DNA from: Amnibacterium sp. CER49
GTDB lineage: Bacteria > Actinomycetota > Actinomycetes > Actinomycetales > Microbacteriaceae
Length of the DNA: 64,000 bases
Direction: 5' to 3'
NCBI RefSeq assembly: GCF_029846255.1
Contig: NZ_JARVWQ010000002.1
Coordinates: 1,240,001-1,304,000, forward strand
Below are positions 50,063-60,655 of this stretch, in pieces (position 1 is the first letter of the stretch; each line of letters opens with the position of its first letter). The notes below the pieces were generated by a model, which ran no database searches, had not been told where the DNA came from, and saw nothing but the letters and a program-made list of their open reading frames with translations. The position numbers were made by a program, and so were the translations under genes.

Positions 50063-50842
50063 GTGGCACGGTCCGACGAGCTGGTGGGCGCGGAGGTGGT
50101 CGACCTCCGCGGCGAGTCCGTGGGCCGGGTGCGGCAGGTCTACGGCGAGGCGGGGACGCCGACCTGGGTGGGGGTGCGGGCCGGCGTGCTCGGCACGGCG
50201 GAGACCCTCGTGCCGCTCACCGGCGCCACGGTCGCCGACGACACGGTGCGGATCCCCGTGCCGCGCGAGCGGGTGCGGGCGGCACCGAAGCGGCGACCCG
50301 ATGCGCCCCTCCGCGACGACGAGCGGCGGTGGCTCGAGGCGCACTACGGCGACGAGGTGCCGGTGCTCGGCGACGCCGCTGCCGTGCCGGACGGCCCCGA
50401 GCTGACCCGCAGCGAGGAGCGCCTCGCGGTGTCCACCGAGCCCGTCCCGACGACCCGCGTGCGGCTGCGGAAGGTCGTGGTCACCGAGCAGCAGACCATC
50501 ACGGTCGCGGTGCGGCACGAGGAGCTCGTCATCGAGCGCGAGGCGATCGAGGACGGCCTCCCCGACCCGGAGGGCGCGATCGGCGAGGCGGAGCGCGAGC
50601 TCGTGCTCTACGAGGAGCGGGTCGTCGTGACGAAGGAGGTCGTGCCCGTCGAGCGGGTGCGGCTCACGAAGCGCCGCGTCAGCGAGGACCGCGAGGTGAC
50701 CGGCGAGGTGCGCAAGGAGCGCATCGAGCTCGACGAGGGCGGCGCTCCGCCGGCGCCCCCGGAGGCGGGCGCCCCGGCCGCACCGGCCCCGCAGGGCGGC
50801 ACCCGGCCGGGCACGGCCGTGCGGGCCGGGAAGCAGCGGTAG
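50063..50842 (+). CDS. PRC-barrel plus DUF2382 stress-related protein
   Basis: 259 aa, GTG after TGGAGCG. Residues 1-75 form a PRC-barrel-like domain (VGAEVVDLRGESVGRVRQVYG, PTWVGVRAG). Residues ~110-225 hold two DUF2382-type beta repeats with alternating charge (RLAVSTEPVPTTRVRLRKVV; LVLYEERVVVTKEVVPVERV). The C-tail is Ala/Pro-rich. DUF2382 proteins are often linked to envelope or oxidative stress, without a defined activity. It is inserted between ispE and rsmA and convergent with rsmA (1-nt gap). Confidence 0.82.
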   Translation: MARSDELVGAEVVDLRGESVGRVRQVYGEAGTPTWVGVRAGVLGTAETLVPLTGATVADDTVRIPVPRERVRAAPKRRPDAPLRDDERRWLEAHYGDEVPVLGDAAAVPDGPELTRSEERLAVSTEPVPTTRVRLRKVVVTEQQTITVAVRHEELVIEREAIEDGLPDPEGAIGEAERELVLYEERVVVTKEVVPVERVRLTKRRVSEDREVTGEVRKERIELDEGGAPPAPPEAGAPAAPAPQGGTRPGTAVRAGKQR

Positions 50843-50843
50843 C

Positions 50844-51704
50844 TCAGGCCGGCAGCCGCTCCGCGAGCGCCACGAACGCGTCGATGCCGAGCCGCTCGCC
50901 GCGCTCGCCCGGCTCGACCCCGGCCGCGGTGAGCAGCGCCGCGGCGGCGTCCGTGCCGCCCGCCACGCCCGCGAGCGCCTGCCGCAGGGTCTTCCGGCGC
51001 TGGGCGAAGGCGGCGTCGACGACCCGGAACACGGCTCGCCGCAGCGTCTCGTCGCCCCGCGGCGGCTGCCGGGTGAAGCGGACGAGCACCGAGTCGACGT
51101 TCGGCACCGGCCAGAACACGCCCCGCGGCACCGTGCCGGCGAGCTCGAAGCGCCCGTACCAGGCACCCTTCACGCTCGGGACGCCGTAGGTCTTCGAACC
51201 CGGCGGCGCGGCGAGCCGCTCCCCCACCTCCGCCTGCACCATGACGACGCCCGCGGCGAGCGACGGCACGTCGGCGAGCAGCCGCAGCAGCACCGGGACC
51301 GCGACGTTGTACGGCAGGTTCGCGACGACGCGGACCGGCTCCCCGGGCACGGCGACGGTGATCGCATCGCCCGGGACGACCGTGAGGCGGTCGGCGGCGT
51401 CGCCGAGCAGCTCGCGAGCGGTGCCGGGGAGCGCCGCGGCGAGGCGCTCGTCGATCTCCACCGCGACGACCTCCGCGCCCGCCTCGAGCAGGCCGAGCGT
51501 GAGGCTGCCGAGGCCCGGGCCGACCTCGAGCACGCGGTCCCCAGGGGCGACCGCGGCGAGGCGGACGATGCGGCGCACCGTGTTCGCGTCGTGGACGAAG
51601 TTCTGCCCCAGGCGCTTCGTCGGCGCGACGCCGAGCGCGTCCGCGAGCCGGCGCACGTCGGAGGCGCCCAGCAGGCGCCCTTGGGGGAAGTCGCCCGTGC
51701 TCAC
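50844..51704 (-). CDS. rsmA: 16S rRNA (adenine1518/1519-N6)-dimethyltransferase
   Basis: 286 aa, GTG start. KsgA family: [16 protein letters not shown], motif [29 protein letters not shown], the catalytic NLPYN (motif IV), and the C-terminal RNA-binding helices ([14 protein letters not shown]). Dimethylates two adenines in helix 45 of 16S rRNA during 30S maturation. TAGGCT lies 8 nt upstream, so it is probably leaderless. Confidence 0.96.
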   Translation of the reverse strand: MSTGDFPQGRLLGASDVRRLADALGVAPTKRLGQNFVHDANTVRRIVRLAAVAPGDRVLEVGPGLGSLTLGLLEAGAEVVAVEIDERLAAALPGTARELLGDAADRLTVVPGDAITVAVPGEPVRVVANLPYNVAVPVLLRLLADVPSLAAGVVMVQAEVGERLAAPPGSKTYGVPSVKGAWYGRFELAGTVPRGVFWPVPNVDSVLVRFTRQPPRGDETLRRAVFRVVDAAFAQRRKTLRQALAGVAGGTDAAAALLTAAGVEPGERGERLGIDAFVALAERLPA

Positions 51705-51712
51705 CGTCCCGC

Positions 51713-51749
51713 AGCCTACCGGGGGCCGCTCGGGCGGTCCCGGTAGCCT
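51713..51749. promoter_or_regulatory. Divergent promoter region of rsmA and the alcohol dehydrogenase gene
   Basis: Minus-strand TAGGCT (51718-51713) serves rsmA; plus-strand TAGCCT (51744-51749) serves the dehydrogenase, 34 nt before its ATG. The two boxes are linked by an inverted pair TACCGGG (51717) / CCCGGTA (51739), so one factor could act on both. Confidence 0.5.
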
Positions 51750-51783
51750 GCCGCCCATCAGGTACGGCACGGGGAGGACGACG

Positions 51784-52875
51784 ATGCGCGCCGCCGTGCT
51801 CCGCGAGGTCGGGGCGCCCCTCACCGTCGAGGACCTCGAGCTCGCCCCGCCCGGCCCCGGTGAGGTGCTGGTCCGCATCGAGGCGGCGGGCGTCTGCCAC
51901 AGCGACCTGCACTACATGACGGGCGATCTGCCGGCCCGGCTGCCGATCGTCGTCGGGCACGAGGGCGCCGGTGTCGTCGAGGCGCTCGGGCCCGGGACGA
52001 GCGGCCGGATCGGTGTCGGCGACCGCGTCGCGCTGCTCTGGCGGCCGCGGTGCGGCGAGTGCGACGCCTGCGTCGCGGGCGACCCCGCGCTCTGCCGGTT
52101 CGGGCGGGTGCTCGCGGACACGAACGGTCTGATGGACGGCACCACGCGCCTGCGTGCGGGCGACGAGGCCGTGCACCACCTCATGGGCGTCTCGTGCTTC
52201 GCGGAGCGCGTCGTCGTGTCCGAGTCGAGCACCGTGGCCGTTCCCGAGGGGGTGCCGCCGGAGATCGCCGCGATCAGCGCCTGCGCCGTCATCACCGGGG
52301 TCGGGGCGGCGCTGGGCGTCGTGGAGCACGCCGCCGGACGCCCGCTGCTCGTGCTCGGCGCGGGCGGCGTCGGCCTCGCCGCCGTGCTCGGCGCGACGCT
52401 CGTCGGCGCGACACCGGTGCTCGCCGTCGACCTCGATCCGGCGCGCCTCGAGCTCGCGGCCCGGTTCGGAGCCACGCCGATGCCGGCGGGCGATGACCTC
52501 GCCGAGCGGGTGCTCGAGGCGACGAGCGGCGGCGTGCTGTGGGCCATCGACGCCGTCGGCGGCGCCGGGACGCTGCGGCAGGCCCTCGCCTGCCTCGCCC
52601 CGGGCGGCACGCTCGTCGCCGTCGGGCTGAACCGCGCCGGCGCCACGGTCGACCTGCCGATCAACGACCTCGTGCAGCGACGCAAGCGCATCGTCGGGGC
52701 CCTCTACGGCGGCGCGAACCCGCGCCTCGACCTGCCCCGGATCTTCGCCCTGTACCTCGCCGGGCGGCTCCCGCTCGACGCCCTCGTCGGCGCCCGCCGC
52801 CCGCTCGACGAGGTGAACGAGGCCTACGCCGAGCTGCGCTCGGGTGCCCTCGGACGGACCGTGCTGCTCCCCTGA
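51784..52875 (+). CDS. Zinc-dependent alcohol dehydrogenase (MDR family)
   Basis: 363 aa, ATG after GGGGAGGACGACG. Catalytic zinc ligands in [23 protein letters not shown] and the later Cys region; structural zinc four-Cys lobe [20 protein letters not shown]-binding [15 protein letters not shown] with Asp in AVDLDPARL. It oxidises an alcohol to an aldehyde with NAD+. An aldehyde dehydrogenase follows 31 nt later, so the pair may form an alcohol-to-acid pathway. Confidence 0.9.
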   Translation: MRAAVLREVGAPLTVEDLELAPPGPGEVLVRIEAAGVCHSDLHYMTGDLPARLPIVVGHEGAGVVEALGPGTSGRIGVGDRVALLWRPRCGECDACVAGDPALCRFGRVLADTNGLMDGTTRLRAGDEAVHHLMGVSCFAERVVVSESSTVAVPEGVPPEIAAISACAVITGVGAALGVVEHAAGRPLLVLGAGGVGLAAVLGATLVGATPVLAVDLDPARLELAARFGATPMPAGDDLAERVLEATSGGVLWAIDAVGGAGTLRQALACLAPGGTLVAVGLNRAGATVDLPINDLVQRRKRIVGALYGGANPRLDLPRIFALYLAGRLPLDALVGARRPLDEVNEAYAELRSGALGRTVLLP

Positions 52876-52884
52876 GGATGTCAG

Positions 52885-52898
52885 CCTCCCGCGGGAGG
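52885..52898 (+). promoter_or_regulatory. Palindrome CCTCCCGCGGGAGG covering the Shine-Dalgarno
   Basis: A 14-bp perfect palindrome whose right half GGGAGG is the ribosome-binding site of the ATG at 52907 (8-nt spacing). In RNA it can fold into a 5-bp stem that hides the site, a possible translational control. Confidence 0.4.
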
Positions 52899-52906
52899 AT
52901 CGCGTC

Positions 52907-54394
52907 ATGACCGATCTGCGCGTGCGGGCGCCCGAGACGACTGCCGCGGAGCTCGACGCCGTGCTCGAGGCGGCCGTGGCCGCCGCGCCCGCGTTCGCCG
53001 CCACCCGTCCCGCCGACCGGGCCGACCAGCTGCGGCAGGCGGCCGACGCCCTCGACGCGGAGGGCCCGCGCCTCGTGCCCGTCGCCGAGCGCGAGTCGCA
53101 TCTGCCGACCGCGCGGCTCACCGGCGAGCTCACCCGCACCACGTTCCAGCTGCGGCTGTTCGCGCAGGTGCTCGAGGACGGCGCCTACCTCGAGGCGACG
53201 CTCGACCCCGCCGATCCGGGCTGGGGCATGGGGCCCCGGCCCGACCTCCGGCGGGTGCTGCAGCCCCTGGGCCCCGTCGCGATCTGGGCGGCGAGCAACT
53301 TCCCCTTCGCCTTCAGCGTCGCGGGCGGCGACACCGCCAGCGCGCTCGCCGCGGGCGCCCCGGTCGTGCTCGTGGCGCACCCCGGTCATCCCGAGCTGTC
53401 CGCCGCGACGGCGGCGGTGCTCGGCGACGCGCTCGCCGCGGCCGGTGCGCCCGAGGGGGCCTTCGCGCTCGTCGGCGGCCTCGACGCCGGCCGGCGCCTC
53501 GTGCAGGATCCGCGCATCACCGCGGCGGCGTTCACCGGCTCGCTGCACGGCGGCCGGGCGCTCTTCGACCTCGCGCAGCAGCGCCCGGCGCCCATCCCGT
53601 TCTACGCCGAGATGGGCAGCGTCAACCCCGTGGTGGTCACGCACGCGGCCGCGGAGCAGCGGCCCGACGAGATCGCCGAGGGCTTCGTCGCATCGCTCAC
53701 GCTCGGCGTCGGCCAGTTCTGCACGAAGCCCGGTGTGCTGCTCGTGCCCGCTGGTTCCGGGCTGCAGGCGCGCATCGCCGGCCGGCTGGGCCGCGTCGGT
53801 GCCGCGCCGATGCTCAACGAGCGCATCGCCGAGGGCTACGGCGCGATGCTCGGCACGCTCGCCGCGCATCCCGCCGTCACCGTGCTGGCCGGGCCCGACC
53901 GGGCCGCCCCGGATCCGCTGCCGACCCTGCTCGGCACCACCGCTGCGGCGCTGCTGGACGATCCGCGCGGCCTCACGCAGGAGGTGTTCGGGCCGACCGG
54001 CCTCGTCGTCACCTACCGGGGCCGCGACGAGCTGTTCGCCGCCGTCCGCGCCTTCGAGGGGCAGCTGACGGCCACCATCCAGGGCGTCGACGACGACCCC
54101 GACGCGCCCGCGCTGCTGCCGCTGCTCACCGCTCGCGCCGGTCGTGTGCTCTGGAACGGGTGGCCCACGGGCGTCTCGGTCACGTGGGCGATGCAGCACG
54201 GCGGGCCCTACCCGGCCACGACGAACGCGACGACGACCTCCGTCGGCGCGAGCGCGATCGACCGCTGGCTGCGCCCGGTCACGTACCAGGGCGTGCCGGA
54301 TGCGCTGCTGCCCGAGCCGCTGCAGGACGCGAACCCGTGGGGGCTGCCTCGCCGCGTCGACGGCGTGCCGCAGCCGGCCCCCGAGCGGGTCTGA
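52907..54394 (+). CDS. NADP+-type aldehyde dehydrogenase, alpha-ketoglutaric semialdehyde dehydrogenase-like
   Basis: 495 aa, ATG. ALDH fold with PLGPVAIWAASNFPFAFSVAG, cofactor segment AAFTGSLHGGRALFDLA, catalytic Glu in PIPFYAEMGSVNP, and nucleophile Cys in LGVGQFCTKPGVLL. The short C-terminal QHGGPYPATTNATTTSVGASA motif is diagnostic of 2,5-dioxovalerate/KGSA dehydrogenases that end pentose and glucarate catabolism. The stop codon overlaps the next ATG by one base. Confidence 0.87.
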   Translation: MTDLRVRAPETTAAELDAVLEAAVAAAPAFAATRPADRADQLRQAADALDAEGPRLVPVAERESHLPTARLTGELTRTTFQLRLFAQVLEDGAYLEATLDPADPGWGMGPRPDLRRVLQPLGPVAIWAASNFPFAFSVAGGDTASALAAGAPVVLVAHPGHPELSAATAAVLGDALAAAGAPEGAFALVGGLDAGRRLVQDPRITAAAFTGSLHGGRALFDLAQQRPAPIPFYAEMGSVNPVVVTHAAAEQRPDEIAEGFVASLTLGVGQFCTKPGVLLVPAGSGLQARIAGRLGRVGAAPMLNERIAEGYGAMLGTLAAHPAVTVLAGPDRAAPDPLPTLLGTTAAALLDDPRGLTQEVFGPTGLVVTYRGRDELFAAVRAFEGQLTATIQGVDDDPDAPALLPLLTARAGRVLWNGWPTGVSVTWAMQHGGPYPATTNATTTSVGASAIDRWLRPVTYQGVPDALLPEPLQDANPWGLPRRVDGVPQPAPERV

Positions 54395-55242
54395 TGCCCC
54401 GCGGCCGCGCGACGGTGCTGCTCGCGGGAGGCCGCGGCAGCCGCCTCGGCGGCACCGACAAGGCGGCGCTGCGACTCGGCGAGGTCACGCTGCTCGAGTC
54501 GGCGCTGACGGCGCTGCGCGGCGCACGCGTCGTGGTCGTCGGGCCGCCGCACCTCGCGGCCACCGCGGCGCCGATGCCCTTCGCTGTGGTGCGCGAGGAC
54601 CCGGTGTTCGCCGGCCCCGCCGCCGCCATCGCGGCAGGGGTGACCGCGCTCACCGACTCGGCCGTCTCCTCCCGCGACACCCTCGTGCTCCCGGTCGACC
54701 TGCCGCGCCTGCCCGAGGTGATGCGCGCGCTGATCGACGCGCCGCTCACGGGCGACGGACTCGTCGCGCAGGACGACGAGGGGCGCGCGGTGCCGATCGC
54801 GGGGCGCTACCGCACCGCCGCGCTGCGGCGCGCGGTGGTGCGACTCGGCGATCCGGCCGGGCGCTCCGTGCGCGACCTCGTCGCCGGGCTCGCGCTCACG
54901 CCCGTCCCGGTCCCGGCGGGCGCGCTGCTCGACGTCGATACGGTGGCGGATGCGCGGCGCGCCGGGATCGCCGTGCCGGAAGGGGATCCGATGGCGGACG
55001 ACGACCTCGAGCGCGCGCTCGACGACTGGGAGCAGCGGCTCGTGGCCGCGCTCGGCCTCGACACCTCCCCGGCCGACCGCGACGCGGTCCTCGGGCTCGC
55101 CGGACAGGCCGCCCACGCGGTCGTCCGGCCGGCTGCGCCGATCACCACGTTCCTCGTGGGGCTCGCCGCAGGCCGCGCGGGCGGCAGCGCCGACGACGTC
55201 GCCGACGCGATCGCCAAGGCGAAGGCCGCGCTGAAGGCGTGA
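54394..55242 (+). CDS. MobA-like molybdenum cofactor nucleotidyltransferase fused to DUF6457
   Basis: 282 aa, ATG overlapping the ALDH stop. N-domain (1-190) is MobA-type: TVLLAGGRGSRLGGTDKAAL, EDPVFAGPAAAIAAG, and VDLPRLPEVMRALIDA with the metal Asp. It adds a GMP or CMP to molybdopterin. The last ~85 residues (DDDLERALDDWEQRLVAAL... DVADAIAKAKAALKA) look like the small helical DUF6457 domain, usually a separate gene beside mobA. Overlaps moeA by 4 bp (GTGA). Confidence 0.85.
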   Translation: MPRGRATVLLAGGRGSRLGGTDKAALRLGEVTLLESALTALRGARVVVVGPPHLAATAAPMPFAVVREDPVFAGPAAAIAAGVTALTDSAVSSRDTLVLPVDLPRLPEVMRALIDAPLTGDGLVAQDDEGRAVPIAGRYRTAALRRAVVRLGDPAGRSVRDLVAGLALTPVPVPAGALLDVDTVADARRAGIAVPEGDPMADDDLERALDDWEQRLVAALGLDTSPADRDAVLGLAGQAAHAVVRPAAPITTFLVGLAAGRAGGSADDVADAIAKAKAALKA

Positions 55243-56342
55243 CCGCGATCGGCTGGGATGCGGCGCGCGAGACCGCGGCGTCGCTCGAGCCGCTGCCCCC
55301 GCGACCCCTCGCGCTCCGCGACGCGCTCGGCGGGGTGCCCGCCGACGACGTGCTCGCGCCCGCGCCCGTGCCGCACTACGACTCCTCGGCGATGGACGGC
55401 TGGGCCGTCACGGGGCAGCCGCCGTGGCGTCTCGGCGACACCGCCGTCCCCGTGGTGACGGGCGGTCTCGTGCCGGCCGCCGCCGACGGCGTCGTCCCGC
55501 TCGAGCGCGGCACCGTCGACGGCGAGGTGCTCGACGGTAGGGCCCCGCGGCCCGGCGCGCACGTCCGACGGGCGGGCGAGGAGGCACCCGCCGGCAGCGT
55601 CCTCGCCGCGGCCGGTGAACGGCTGGGCCCGGTCGCGCTGGCGGTGCTCGCCATCGCCGGGCTCGACGAGGTGGTCGTCCGGCCGGCGCCGCGCGTCGCG
55701 GTGCTGCTGACGGGCGACGAGGTGGTGACCGCGGGGCGCCCGGCGCCCGGGCGCGTGCGCGACGCGTTCGACCCGCTCGTGCCGCTCGCCGTCGCCGGGC
55801 TCGGCGGCCTGCCGGTCGGCCCGGTGCGCCTCGGGGACGACCCCGGTGCGATCGCCGCCGCGATCCGCGAGGCCGACGCGGACGTCGTCGTGACGGTCGG
55901 CGGCACCGGACGCTCCGGCGCCGACCGGCTGCGCGAGGCGCTCGCCGCGTGCGCGGCGACGACCGCGTTCGACGGCGTCGCGATGCGGCCGGGGCATCCG
56001 ACCCTGCTCGCGCGGGTGGGCGGACGCCCGCTGCTCGGCCTGCCGGGCAACCCGCTGGCCGCCGTGGCGGCGCTGCTGTCGTTCCTGCCCCCGGTGCTCG
56101 CCGGCCTCCGTGCCGAGCCGCTGCCGCGGCTGGTCCGCGAGCGTGCCGCCGTCGACCTCCCCGCGGCATCGGGCACGGCGATCGTGCCGGTGCGACGCAC
56201 CCGCGACGGCCTCACGACCGTGCCCGCGGCGCGGCCGAACATGCTGCGCGGCCTCGCCGAGGCCGACGTGCTCGCGGTCGTGCCCCCGGGCGGCCAGATC
56301 GCGCTCGGCCGAGTCCGGGTGCTCGAGCTCCCCTGGCGCTGA
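55239..56342 (+). CDS. moeA: Molybdopterin molybdenumtransferase
   Basis: 367 aa, GTG. Inserts molybdate into adenylylated molybdopterin. MoeA features: PHYDSSAMDGWAV near the N-terminus, VAVLLTGDEVVTAGRPAPG, VVVTVGGTGRSGADRLREAL (conserved Thr-Gly-Gly-Thr type loop, here VGGTGRSG), and GLPGNPLAAVAAL. It is shorter than E. coli MoeA (411 aa), with a small domain IV. Operon with the MobA-like gene; product used by the convergent FdhF-type enzyme. Confidence 0.9.
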   Translation: MTAIGWDAARETAASLEPLPPRPLALRDALGGVPADDVLAPAPVPHYDSSAMDGWAVTGQPPWRLGDTAVPVVTGGLVPAAADGVVPLERGTVDGEVLDGRAPRPGAHVRRAGEEAPAGSVLAAAGERLGPVALAVLAIAGLDEVVVRPAPRVAVLLTGDEVVTAGRPAPGRVRDAFDPLVPLAVAGLGGLPVGPVRLGDDPGAIAAAIREADADVVVTVGGTGRSGADRLREALAACAATTAFDGVAMRPGHPTLLARVGGRPLLGLPGNPLAAVAALLSFLPPVLAGLRAEPLPRLVRERAAVDLPAASGTAIVPVRRTRDGLTTVPAARPNMLRGLAEADVLAVVPPGGQIALGRVRVLELPWR

Positions 56343-56373
56343 CGGAACGACGGAGATCTCGCGCCGGAGCAGC

Positions 56374-56392
56374 CCGGATCCCCGCGATCCGG
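56374..56392. terminator. Hairpin between convergent moeA and FdhF-type gene
   Basis: CCGGATC (56374-56380) pairs with GATCCGG (56386-56392); an outer pair ACGACGG (56347)/CCGTCGT (56412) could extend it. It lies in the 88-bp gap between stops at 56342 and 56431. Confidence 0.5.
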
Positions 56393-56430
56393 CCCCGGAC
56401 GGCCTGATCCCCCGTCGTCCGGTCAGGAGG

Positions 56431-58755
<2,325 letters not shown>

Positions 58756-58878
58756 GACTCCTCCGTCCCAGCCGGCCGCCCTCGGCCGCGCTGTGCTGCG
58801 ATGCTACGTCGCGCCGCCGACCGCGCCCCCGCCGCTTCCGCGCGGATCCCACCGCGCGATGCCGGGGGCCGGCGGTGG

Positions 58879-58884
58879 CATCAT
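58879..58884 (+). promoter_or_regulatory. -10 box of fdhD, leaderless start
   Basis: CATCAT, 6 nt (CGGCGC) before GTG 58891. Confidence 0.4.
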
Positions 58885-58890
58885 CGGCGC

Positions 58891-59769
58891 GTGAGGCTGT
58901 CCCGGACGCGGCGCGTCGCCGTCGTGCGGCCCGGCGAGGGGTCGAGGTCCCGGTCCGACGCGCTCGCGATCGAGGAGCCGCTCGAGATCCGCATCGCCGG
59001 CGAGCCGTTCAGCGTGACGATGCGCACGCCGGGAGACGACTTCGACCTCGTCGCGGGCTTCCTCGTCTCGGAGGGCGTGGTCCGGAACCGCGACGACCTG
59101 CCCGCCATGCGCGTCGTCTCGGGGCTGTCACGCACGGGCGAGCCGACCTTCAACATCGTCGACGCGGCGGTCGGGCCGCACGGCCGGGCGATCGCCGCCG
59201 GCCGCGGCCGAGCGATGCCGGTGAGCAGCGCCTGCGGCGTCTGCGGGCTCGCCTCGATCGACGCGGTGCGCACCGCCTCGTCGTGGCCGGTCCTCGCCGC
59301 CGGGTTCACGATCCGGGACTCGGTGCTCGCCGCGCTGCCCGACCGGCTCCGCGAGCAGCAGCGGCTCTTCGACTCGACGGGCGGGGTGCACGCCGCGGGA
59401 CTCTTCGACGCGGACGGCCGCCTCCTCGTGCTGCGCGAGGACGTCGGCCGGCACAACGCCGTCGACAAGGTCGTCGGCTGGGCGCTGCGCGAGGGCCGGC
59501 TGCCGCTGTTGCATACCGTGCTGCAGGTGTCGGGCCGCGCGTCGTTCGAGCTCGTGCAGAAGGCGCGGATGGCGGGCATCCCCGTGCTCGCCGCGGTGAG
59601 CGCGCCGTCGTCGCTCGCCGCCGAGCTCGCCGAGGAGGCCGGGATCACGCTCGTCGGCTTCAGCCGGGGCCGCTCGTTCAACGTCTACGCGGGCGGCCAT
59701 CGCCTCGATCCCCCGGTGGCCGCCGCCCCAGCGAAGGCCGGGAGACCGGACGCTACCGTCGGGGCATGA
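58891..59769 (+). CDS. fdhD: Formate dehydrogenase accessory sulfurtransferase
   Basis: 292 aa, GTG. FdhD passes sulfur from a cysteine desulfurase to the molybdenum cofactor of FdhF-type enzymes. Seen: EEPLEIRIAGEPFSVTMRTPGDDFDLVAGFLVSEG, the functional Cys loop SSACGVCGLAS, GVHAAGLFDADGRLLVLREDVGRHNAVDKVVG and SGRASFELVQKARMAGIP. Divergent from the FdhF-type gene by 135 bp. Overlaps the following AKR gene by 4 bp (ATGA). Confidence 0.95.
   Translation: MRLSRTRRVAVVRPGEGSRSRSDALAIEEPLEIRIAGEPFSVTMRTPGDDFDLVAGFLVSEGVVRNRDDLPAMRVVSGLSRTGEPTFNIVDAAVGPHGRAIAAGRGRAMPVSSACGVCGLASIDAVRTASSWPVLAAGFTIRDSVLAALPDRLREQQRLFDSTGGVHAAGLFDADGRLLVLREDVGRHNAVDKVVGWALREGRLPLLHTVLQVSGRASFELVQKARMAGIPVLAAVSAPSSLAAELAEEAGITLVGFSRGRSFNVYAGGHRLDPPVAAAPAKAGRPDATVGA
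59754..59759 (+). promoter_or_regulatory. Internal -10 box at the end of fdhD, leaderless start of AKR gene
   Basis: TACCGT lies in the last codons of fdhD, 6 nt (CGGGGC) before ATG 59766. The gene may thus be expressed both by coupling and from its own leaderless mRNA. Confidence 0.4.
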
Positions 59770-60557
59770 CCGACGTCCCCGCGCTCCCTCTTCGCAGCGG
59801 CGCCGAGATCCCGGTGGTCGGGCTCGGCACCTACAGCCTCACCGGCCGCTCCGGCACGCGGTCGCTCACGGAGGCGATCCAGGCCGGCTACCGCCTGATC
59901 GACAGCGCGAAGGGCTACGGCAACGAGCGCGAGGTCGGCGAGGCGGTGCGCGCCGCCGGCGTCCCCCGCGAGGAGCTGGTCGTGACCACGAAGCTGCCGA
60001 ACGACGAGCACGGCTACGACGCTGCGCTGAAGTCGTTCGACACCTCGATCACGGCGCTCGGCCTCGAGACGGTCGACCTCTACCTCATCCACTGGCCCAT
60101 GCCGCAGCTCGACAAGTACGTCGAGACCTGGAAGGCGCTCATCAGCCTCCGCGACGAGGGGCGGGTGCGCTCGATCGGCGTCTCGAACTTCTCGGTGGAG
60201 CAGATCGAGCGTCTCGAGGCGGAGACCGGCGAGACGCCGAGCGTCAACCAGGTCGAGCTGCGCATCGGGCACGAGCAGGCCGAGCTGCGCGCCTTCCACG
60301 AGGCGCACGGCATCGTCACCGAGAGCTACAGCCCGCTCAAGCACGGCTCCGCGCTCGCGAAGGACGAGACGGTGCGGCGCATCGCCGAGGCGCACGGCGT
60401 GCAGTGGAACCAGGTCGTGCTGCGGTGGAACCTGCAGCTCGGCACCGTGGTGATCCCGCGCTCGAAGGACGCCGGACGGCAGGCGGCGAACCTCGACCTG
60501 TTCGGGTTCGAGCTCGACGGCGACGAGATGCAGGCGCTCTCCGCGCTGCGGCCGTGA
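59766..60557 (+). CDS. Aldo/keto reductase (AKR5-like, 2,5-diketo-D-gluconate reductase type)
   Basis: 263 aa, ATG. IPVVGLGTYSLTG, catalytic Asp and Tyr in LIDSAKGYGNEREVGEAV, Lys in VVTTKLPND, His in LYLIHWPMPQ, and GVSNFSVEQIERL. The cofactor region VVIPRSKDAGRQAANLDLF follows the AKR5 pattern. Related enzymes reduce 2,5-diketo-gluconate, methylglyoxal or small aldehydes; substrate unknown. Confidence 0.87.
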   Translation: MTDVPALPLRSGAEIPVVGLGTYSLTGRSGTRSLTEAIQAGYRLIDSAKGYGNEREVGEAVRAAGVPREELVVTTKLPNDEHGYDAALKSFDTSITALGLETVDLYLIHWPMPQLDKYVETWKALISLRDEGRVRSIGVSNFSVEQIERLEAETGETPSVNQVELRIGHEQAELRAFHEAHGIVTESYSPLKHGSALAKDETVRRIAEAHGVQWNQVVLRWNLQLGTVVIPRSKDAGRQAANLDLFGFELDGDEMQALSALRP

Positions 60558-60562
60558 GCCGG

Positions 60563-60592
60563 TTGAGGCGCTCGAGGCTCGCCACCTAGGCT
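60563..60592 (+). promoter_or_regulatory. Promoter of the second GH3 gene
   Basis: -35 TTGAGG (60563-60568), 18-nt spacer, -10 TAGGCT (60587-60592): the best two-box promoter in the window. The ~57-nt leader carries a small hairpin GGGAG-TTCT-CTCCC (60606-60619) and the GAGGAG Shine-Dalgarno. Confidence 0.65.
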
Positions 60593-60655
60593 GACCGCAC
60601 CTTCCGGGAGTTCTCTCCCCTGGTGCCGCAACGTTTCGAGCCGCGAGGAGCTCCC

